Assembly: GCA_028708155.1 (NCBI GenBank)
Contig: JAQVZN010000021.1
Location: 1-9,233, forward strand
Direction of reading: 5' to 3'
Origin: Minisyncoccota bacterium
GTDB lineage: Bacteria; Patescibacteriota; Minisyncoccia; Minisyncoccales; Minisyncoccaceae
Length of the DNA: 9,233 nucleotides
Positions 5,409-9,233 of this stretch are shown piece by piece. The position numbers and the translations under genes were made by a program. How positions within the stretch are numbered: the first letter of the stretch is position 1; every line of letters starts with the position of its first letter. Below the pieces are notes generated by a model, which saw only the letters and a list, made by a program, of their open reading frames with translations, was not told the DNA's origin and did no database searches.

Positions 5409-5798
5409 ATGCCAAGAGTTTTAGGAGTACACATTCCAGATGAAAAAAAAATAGAATTCGCTTTAACCTATGTTTTCGGGATAGGTAGAACTTTGTCTAA
5501 GAAAATTTTAGCAGAAGCTAATATCTCTCTTGATAAGAAAGCAAAGGATTTAACACAGGACGAACTTAATAAAATTAAAGAAGTAGTGGAAGCAAACTAT
5601 TTAGTTGAAGGAGACTTAAAAAGGGAAGTAATGATGAATATCAAAAGACTTAAAGATATTAATACATGGAGAGGACACAGACATTCAAAAAGACTTCCAG
5701 TAAGAGGGCAAACAACAAGAATTAACAGTAGAACTGTAAGAGGAAATAAAAGAGCCACTGTTGGTTCTGGAAGAAAAGCTCCTCCTTCACCAAAATAA
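5409..5798 (+). CDS. rpsM: 30S ribosomal protein S13
   Basis: S13 lies in the head of the small subunit and contacts the P-site tRNA and the B1 bridges to the large subunit. The 129-residue protein shows the family N-terminus (MPRVLGVHIPDEKKIEFALT), the helix-two-turn-helix motif with GIGRTLSKKIL, a central coiled region, and the RNA-binding C-terminus RGHRHSKRLPVRGQTTRINS followed by TVRG and a basic Lys-rich tail. Length is slightly above the usual 118-125 because of the tail. No SD sequence precedes the ATG (context TTTATG). The stop is TAA followed immediately by an in-frame TGA. rpsK follows 21 nt later. Confidence 0.97.
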   Translation: MPRVLGVHIPDEKKIEFALTYVFGIGRTLSKKILAEANISLDKKAKDLTQDELNKIKEVVEANYLVEGDLKREVMMNIKRLKDINTWRGHRHSKRLPVRGQTTRINSRTVRGNKRATVGSGRKAPPSPK

Positions 5799-5819
5799 TG
5801 AACGAGTTTTAATAATACT

Positions 5820-6275
5820 ATGGGAAAAAAACATATAACACAACAAACAAAAGAAGAGATGATAAAAGAAGGTGAGGCTTTAGAAAAAGTACTTACTACT
5901 GACGCAGAAAAAGCCGTTTCAAAGAAAGCATCAAGAGAAGGCGCTTTTTATATCTATAGTTCATATAATAATACTATTATTACTTTAACAGATCAATTTG
6001 GTAATGTTTTGGATTCAAGATCTGCTGGAAGATTAGGCTTTAAGGGAAGTAAAAAATCAACTCCTTTTGCTGCGTCTAAAGTTTCTGAAGCTTTAGGACA
6101 AATTGCAGAAAAAATTGGAATTAAAAGAGTGAAAGTATTTGTTAAAGGTGTTGGATCAGGAAGAGAATCAGCTGTAAGGTCAATTGCTAACCAAGGATTT
6201 GAAGTATTATCAATTAAGGACACAACTCCAATTCCACATAATGGTTGTCGTCAAAGAAGACCAAGAAAATTATAA
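5820..6275 (+). CDS. rpsK: 30S ribosomal protein S11
   Basis: S11 is a platform protein of the small subunit, near the E site and the exit of the mRNA. The 151-residue product has a hydrophilic N-terminal extension (about 35 residues, Lys/Glu-rich) before the conserved core, which starts near residue 42 with FYIYSSYNNTIITLTD. Further hallmarks are RSAGRLGFKGSKKSTPFAA, VKGVGSGRESAVRS, and the invariant C-terminus PIPHNGCRQRRPRKL. The usual length is about 129, so the extension accounts for the excess. Start context is CTATG with no SD. rpsD begins 9 nt after the stop. Confidence 0.97.
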   Translation: MGKKHITQQTKEEMIKEGEALEKVLTTDAEKAVSKKASREGAFYIYSSYNNTIITLTDQFGNVLDSRSAGRLGFKGSKKSTPFAASKVSEALGQIAEKIGIKRVKVFVKGVGSGRESAVRSIANQGFEVLSIKDTTPIPHNGCRQRRPRKL

Positions 6276-6284
6276 TAAAGATAT

Positions 6285-6920
6285 ATGATGAAGCAATCTA
6301 AATGTAAAATTTGTAGAAGACTAGGAGATAAATTGTTCTTGAAAGGAGAGAGATGTTACTCTGCTAAATGTGCTATAATAAAAAGACCATACGCTCCAGG
6401 ACAAAAGCCAAAGAGAAGAAAGGCTGGTATTTCTGAATACGGAAGAGAGTTAAAAGAAAAACAAAAGATTAAAAGATCATACAATTTAACAGAACAAGAA
6501 TTTAGAGGATATGTTCAAGTTCTTTTAGATACAAAGACAAAGGCTGTTGATGATGGTCCTTCTGCTCTTGTTCAAAGTATTGAAACAAGATTAGATAATG
6601 TTGTTTTTAGATTAGGACTTGCTAAATCTAGAGCTGAAGCAAGACAAATGGTTTCTCATGGACATTTTGTAGTTAATGGAAGAAGAACAGATATCCCTTC
6701 AAGACAACTTAAGGTTGGAGATAAGGTTTCTATCAGAAAAGGATCAAAAGAAAGAGCTGTATTTAAGAATATTGAGGAAAAAGTTAAAAAAGCCGTTGTT
6801 CCAGCATGGATTTCTATGGATAAGCAAATTTTAGAGGCAGAGATTAAAAGATATCCAAAAATTGATGACGTTCAACTAATGGGAGAAGTGTCAGCAGTTT
6901 TTGAACATTATTCAAGATAA
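6285..6920 (+). CDS. rpsD: 30S ribosomal protein S4, zinc-ligand (four-Cys) form
   Basis: S4 nucleates 30S assembly on the 5' domain of 16S rRNA and in many bacteria also represses the alpha operon by binding its mRNA. The 211-residue protein keeps four N-terminal cysteines (C7, C10, C24, C29), the zinc-binding C+ form. It then shows YAPGQKPKRRKAGISEYG, the helical middle domain, and a clear S4 RNA-binding domain at about 95-160, with RLDNVVFRLGLAKSRAEARQ followed by VSHGHFVVNGRRTDIPS. The start is taken at 6285; a second ATG at 6288 would remove one residue only. No S4-binding pseudoknot was recognised in the short leader of infA, so autoregulation is unsupported here. Confidence 0.97.
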   Translation: MMKQSKCKICRRLGDKLFLKGERCYSAKCAIIKRPYAPGQKPKRRKAGISEYGRELKEKQKIKRSYNLTEQEFRGYVQVLLDTKTKAVDDGPSALVQSIETRLDNVVFRLGLAKSRAEARQMVSHGHFVVNGRRTDIPSRQLKVGDKVSIRKGSKERAVFKNIEEKVKKAVVPAWISMDKQILEAEIKRYPKIDDVQLMGEVSAVFEHYSR

Positions 6921-6939
6921 AAAATATAAAAGATAATTT

Positions 6940-7857
6940 ATGATTTCACTACCTACTTCAATTAAAAAAAATAAAATTAGTGATAATTATGGTATTTTTG
7001 AGATAGAACCTTTTTATCCTGGATACGGAGTTACCATTGGAAATGCATTAAGAAGAGTTGCGCTATCTTCTCTAGAAGGAGCAGCTGTTTCTACTGTAAA
7101 GATTAAAGATGTTTCTCATGAATTTACTGCCATGCCAGGTGTTAAAGAGGATGTTTTACATATCTTACTTAATTTAAAACAGTTAAGATTTAAATTACAT
7201 TCAGACGAACCTCAAAAAATAACTTTAAAAGCAAAAGGAGAGAAGGAGGTAACTGGAAAAGACTTTGAATTATCTTCTGATGTTGAACTTTCAAATAAAG
7301 ATGCACATATTGCTACTTTGACAGATAAAAAAGCTGAGATTGAGATTGAAATAACTATTGAAAAAGGATTTGGATACAAGCTTATTGATGAAAATTCAAA
7401 AGTTAAAAAAGAAATTGGAGTGATGGCTCTTGATAAGATTTTTACTCCTATTAAAAAGGTTAATTATACTGTTGAGAATGTTCGTGTGGGAGAAAAGACA
7501 GATTTTGATAAGTTAGTTTTTGAGATAGAAACAGATGGAACAATTACTCCAGAAAATGCTCTTATTGAGTCTATAAAAATATTAAATTCACATTTCCAAT
7601 TCTTAGAAGAAGAACTTACTCTTCCAAAAGCAAGTAAGAAAACAGAAAAGAAAACAAAGGAAGTGGGTTTAAAAATAGTAGATATGGACATTTCAGAAAA
7701 AGCTATTAACGCTTTAACAGAAAATGCTTATAATTTAGTAGAAGACTTAATTACTAAAACAGAAGAAGAGTTATCAGCCATTAAAGGTGTTGGTAAAAAA
7801 GGAGTTAAAGAAATTAAGAAAGTTTTAGAAAGTTTAGGTCTAAATTTTAAAGAGTAA
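6940..7857 (+). CDS. rpoA: DNA-directed RNA polymerase subunit alpha
   Basis: The alpha dimer scaffolds RNA polymerase assembly and, through its C-terminal domain, contacts UP elements and activators. The 305-residue product (E. coli 329) has the N-terminal domain with the GNALRRVALSSLEG assembly motif (34-47) and the insert domain with HEFTAMPGVKEDV. A Lys-rich linker (about 228-243) leads to a complete C-terminal domain (about 244-305) with helix-hairpin-helix IKGVGKKGVKEIKKVL. In my alignment to the E. coli domain, the DNA-contacting Arg265 is Lys254 and Ser299 is Gly288, while Asn268, Gly296 and Lys298 are kept (N257, G285, K287). Weaker or altered UP-element recognition is therefore possible. 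The gene sits 19 nt after rpsD and 2 nt before rplQ. Confidence 0.97.
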   Translation: MISLPTSIKKNKISDNYGIFEIEPFYPGYGVTIGNALRRVALSSLEGAAVSTVKIKDVSHEFTAMPGVKEDVLHILLNLKQLRFKLHSDEPQKITLKAKGEKEVTGKDFELSSDVELSNKDAHIATLTDKKAEIEIEITIEKGFGYKLIDENSKVKKEIGVMALDKIFTPIKKVNYTVENVRVGEKTDFDKLVFEIETDGTITPENALIESIKILNSHFQFLEEELTLPKASKKTEKKTKEVGLKIVDMDISEKAINALTENAYNLVEDLITKTEEELSAIKGVGKKGVKEIKKVLESLGLNFKE

Positions 7858-7859
7858 AT

Positions 7860-8207
7860 ATGAATAATTTAAAGAAAGGTAGAAAATTACATAGAGAAAT
7901 AGGACAAAGAAGAGCGCTTTTAAACACTTTAGCTTCTTCACTTGTATTACATGAAAAAATTAAAACAACTGAAGCTAAGGCTAAAGAGCTTTCTCCTTTT
8001 ATAGAAAAGAAGATTACAAAAGCAAAGAAAGGTGATCTAGCTGCAAGAAGAATCTTGTTAAAGAATTTTTCTTTAAATGTTGTTAAGAAATTGGTAGATG
8101 AGATTGCTCCTAAATACAAAGAAAGACAAGGAGGTTATACAAGAGTTGTAAAATTAGGTGCAAGAAAGTCAGATGGAGCTAAGATGGCTATAATTGAATT
8201 AGTATAA
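7860..8207 (+). CDS. rplQ: 50S ribosomal protein L17
   Basis: L17 lies near the peptide exit tunnel on the large subunit. The 115-residue protein has the family core: KKGRKLHREIGQRRALLNTL, then LHEKIKTTEAKAKEL, and the C-terminal RQGGYTRVVKLGARKSDGA followed by a short hydrophobic end (MAIIELV). Length is typical (about 115-127). The ATG lies 2 nt after the rpoA stop in the context AAATATG, without SD, so translation is probably coupled to rpoA. rplM follows 4 nt after the stop. Confidence 0.97.
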   Translation: MNNLKKGRKLHREIGQRRALLNTLASSLVLHEKIKTTEAKAKELSPFIEKKITKAKKGDLAARRILLKNFSLNVVKKLVDEIAPKYKERQGGYTRVVKLGARKSDGAKMAIIELV

Positions 8208-8211
8208 AAAT

Positions 8212-8559
8212 ATGGAAACTTACACATTAGACGCAAAAGATAAAGTATTAGGAAGATTAGCAACAGAGATTGTTTCACTTCTAAGAGGAAAGAATAAGCC
8301 TGATTTTATGCCTAACAAGGATTCAGGTAATATTGTTGTAGTTAAAAACATTAAAGACGTTAAACTTACAGGTAATAAGCTTGCAACTACTAAATACTTT
8401 AAACATACTGGATATATAGGAAGTGAAACTTTTACTCCTATGCAAGAAATATTTGATAAAGATGGAGGAGAAGAACTTTTAAGAAAAGCTGTTTACAGAA
8501 TGCTTCCAAAGAATAAAATGAGAGATAAGCAAATTACAAGATTAAAATTTGAGAAATAA
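8212..8559 (+). CDS. rplM: 50S ribosomal protein L13
   Basis: L13 is one of the early assembly proteins of the large subunit. The 115-residue product shows the conserved start (DAKDKVLGRLATEIVSLLRG), then PNKDSGNIVVVKN, LTGNKLATTKYFKHTGY, and the C-terminal RKAVYRMLPKNKMRDKQ. It is shorter than the 142-residue E. coli protein, lacking the extreme C-terminal extension and a few N-terminal residues. This is common in compact genomes. The rplM-rpsI pair, often a separate operon, is here directly joined to the alpha operon (4-nt gaps on both sides). Confidence 0.96.
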   Translation: METYTLDAKDKVLGRLATEIVSLLRGKNKPDFMPNKDSGNIVVVKNIKDVKLTGNKLATTKYFKHTGYIGSETFTPMQEIFDKDGGEELLRKAVYRMLPKNKMRDKQITRLKFEK

Positions 8560-8563
8560 AGTA

Positions 8564-9181
8564 ATGGCAAAAGAAGAAAAAATAGAAAAAAAAGTGGTAA
8601 AGAAAACTGCTTCTAAAAAGCCTGCTACTAAAAAAGCTACTGTTAAAAAAACAGTTAAAAAGCCTGCTACTAAAAAAGCTACTGTTAAGACAGTAAAAAA
8701 AGTTGCTGCTCCTAAGGCAAAGAAAGAAACAGTAAAAAAAGAAGAAGTTACTCAAGCTCCAAAAACAGAAAAGAAAGCGAAGCTTTTTTCTGGTAAATAT
8801 ATATCTACAACTGGAAGAAGAAAGACAGCGATAGCAAGAATTAGACTTTTTGAAGGAGGAAAAAATCAAATCATTGTTAATGATAAAGATTATAGAGACT
8901 ATTTCCAAGTAGAAAGTATGCAAATAAGAGCAAGAGAAGCTTTAGATAAAATGAAGCTTGTAGAAAAGTTTGATATTTCTGTAATGGTAAAAGGAGGTGG
9001 AATGGATTCTCAAGCAGAAGCAGTAAGACATGGTATTGCTAGAGCTCTTGTTAAAATAGATGAAACTTACAAGAAGAGACTTAGAAAAGAAGGTTTACTT
9101 ACAAGAGATTCAAGAATGAAAGAAAGAAAGAAACCAGGATTAAAAAGAGCGAGAAAAGCTCCAAGATGGTCAAAAAGATAA
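8564..9181 (+). CDS. rpsI: 30S ribosomal protein S9 with long Lys/Ala/Thr-rich N-terminal tail
   Basis: S9 reaches into the P site with its C-terminal tail. The 205-residue product is made of an unusual tail (about residues 1-75) of Lys, Ala, Thr, Val and Pro, resembling histone H1 or S9/L-type basic tails, followed by a normal S9 core (about 78-205). The core includes STTGRRKTAIARIRL, VKGGGMDSQAEAVRHGIARA, and ends in the conserved RKAPRWSKR. Core length (128) matches the usual 130, so the tail is an addition. The tail is partly built from a 33-nt perfect DNA repeat. The start at 8564 is preferred; an in-frame ATG at 8549 lies within the rplM coding sequence and would add five residues. No SD is present. 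A strong terminator follows 11 nt after the stop. Confidence 0.96.
   Translation: MAKEEKIEKKVVKKTASKKPATKKATVKKTVKKPATKKATVKTVKKVAAPKAKKETVKKEEVTQAPKTEKKAKLFSGKYISTTGRRKTAIARIRLFEGGKNQIIVNDKDYRDYFQVESMQIRAREALDKMKLVEKFDISVMVKGGGMDSQAEAVRHGIARALVKIDETYKKRLRKEGLLTRDSRMKERKKPGLKRARKAPRWSKR
8614..8688 (+). repeat. Two-copy 33-nt direct repeat in the rpsI tail
   Basis: Bases 8614-8646 and 8656-8688 are identical over 33 nt at a period of 42 nt, that is 14 codons. Each copy encodes KKPATKKATVK. The identity at synonymous positions and the in-frame period indicate a recent tandem duplication within the tail. Confidence 0.9.
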
Positions 9182-9192
9182 TATTCAAGAAA

Positions 9193-9218
9193 GTCAGGGA
9201 ATTGTCCCTGGCTTTTTT
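9193..9218 (+). terminator. Rho-independent terminator of the ribosomal protein operon
   Basis: GTCAGGGA (9193-9200) pairs with TCCCTGGC (9205-9212) over 8 bp with one T·G wobble. The loop is ATTG, followed by six T (9213-9218). It is the most GC-rich hairpin in the window and lies 11 nt after the rpsI stop. Confidence 0.95.
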
Positions 9219-9230
9219 CTTTGCTATAAT
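9202..9230 (+). promoter_or_regulatory. Promoter for a gene beyond the window, overlapping the terminator
   Basis: TTGTCC (9202-9207), a 17-nt spacer, then a perfect TATAAT (9225-9230) preceded by the extended -10 TGC (9222-9224). The -35 box lies in the loop and 3' strand of the operon terminator. The predicted transcription start is a few bases past the window end, so the client gene is not visible. Confidence 0.65.
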
Positions 9231-9233
9231 ATA

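Noticed and set aside
8534..8923. Minus-strand open frame rich in Phe/Ser/Cys over rpsI
   Set aside because: It is the antisense of the Lys-rich S9 tail; the AAA/AAG codons read as TTT/CTT, producing an artefactual Phe-rich sequence.

Overview
This 9.2 kb window is very AT-rich, almost free of strand conflict and densely packed. It reads as a chromosomal housekeeping segment of a small-genome bacterium, most likely a member of the Candidate Phyla Radiation (Patescibacteria). Four things point that way: a shortened alanyl-tRNA synthetase with a CPR-like motif 2; a membrane-anchored baseplate-J-like protein of the kind frequent in CPR genomes; strong use of AGA for Arg and GGA for Gly; and no Shine-Dalgarno sequences. 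The phylum is an inference. UGA is not seen as a sense codon, which argues against the UGA=Gly lineages (Gracilibacteria/Absconditabacteria).

Layout. (1) 1-820: a single-gene unit with promoter and terminator, encoding a multi-pass membrane protein of the MscS-related conserved-TM-helix type. (2) 822-3865: an alaS promoter that predicts an almost leaderless mRNA, then alaS and, 3 nt later, a single-pass membrane protein with a baseplate-J-like domain. (3) 3866-4204: a 339-nt region without a protein gene. It holds a candidate structured RNA (about 3883-4066) closed by a long-range stem and followed by a plus-strand intrinsic terminator. A minus-strand promoter and terminator frame the same region. 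I do not recognise the RNA family. (4) 4205-4906: a leaderless orphan gene with a perfect-consensus promoter and a terminator that overlaps its stop codon. (5) 4927-9218: an alpha-operon-type cluster infA-rpmJ-rpsM-rpsK-rpsD-rpoA-rplQ-rplM-rpsI, with one strong promoter (plus a weaker one upstream), gaps of at most 21 nt, and a strong terminator. A promoter for a gene beyond the window overlaps that terminator.

How the parts work together. Most of the window serves gene expression: alanine charging of tRNA, initiation factor IF-1, seven ribosomal proteins and the RNA polymerase alpha subunit, the last group made from one compact transcript. No mobile elements, CRISPR arrays, tRNAs or rRNAs were seen. 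The most interesting items are the unidentified structured RNA at about 3.9-4.1 kb with opposed transcription signals, the leaderless and SD-less initiation with T at -1 of the start codon in 10 of 13 genes, the minimal AlaRS, and a Lys in place of the key DNA-contacting Arg of the RNA polymerase alpha C-terminal domain.
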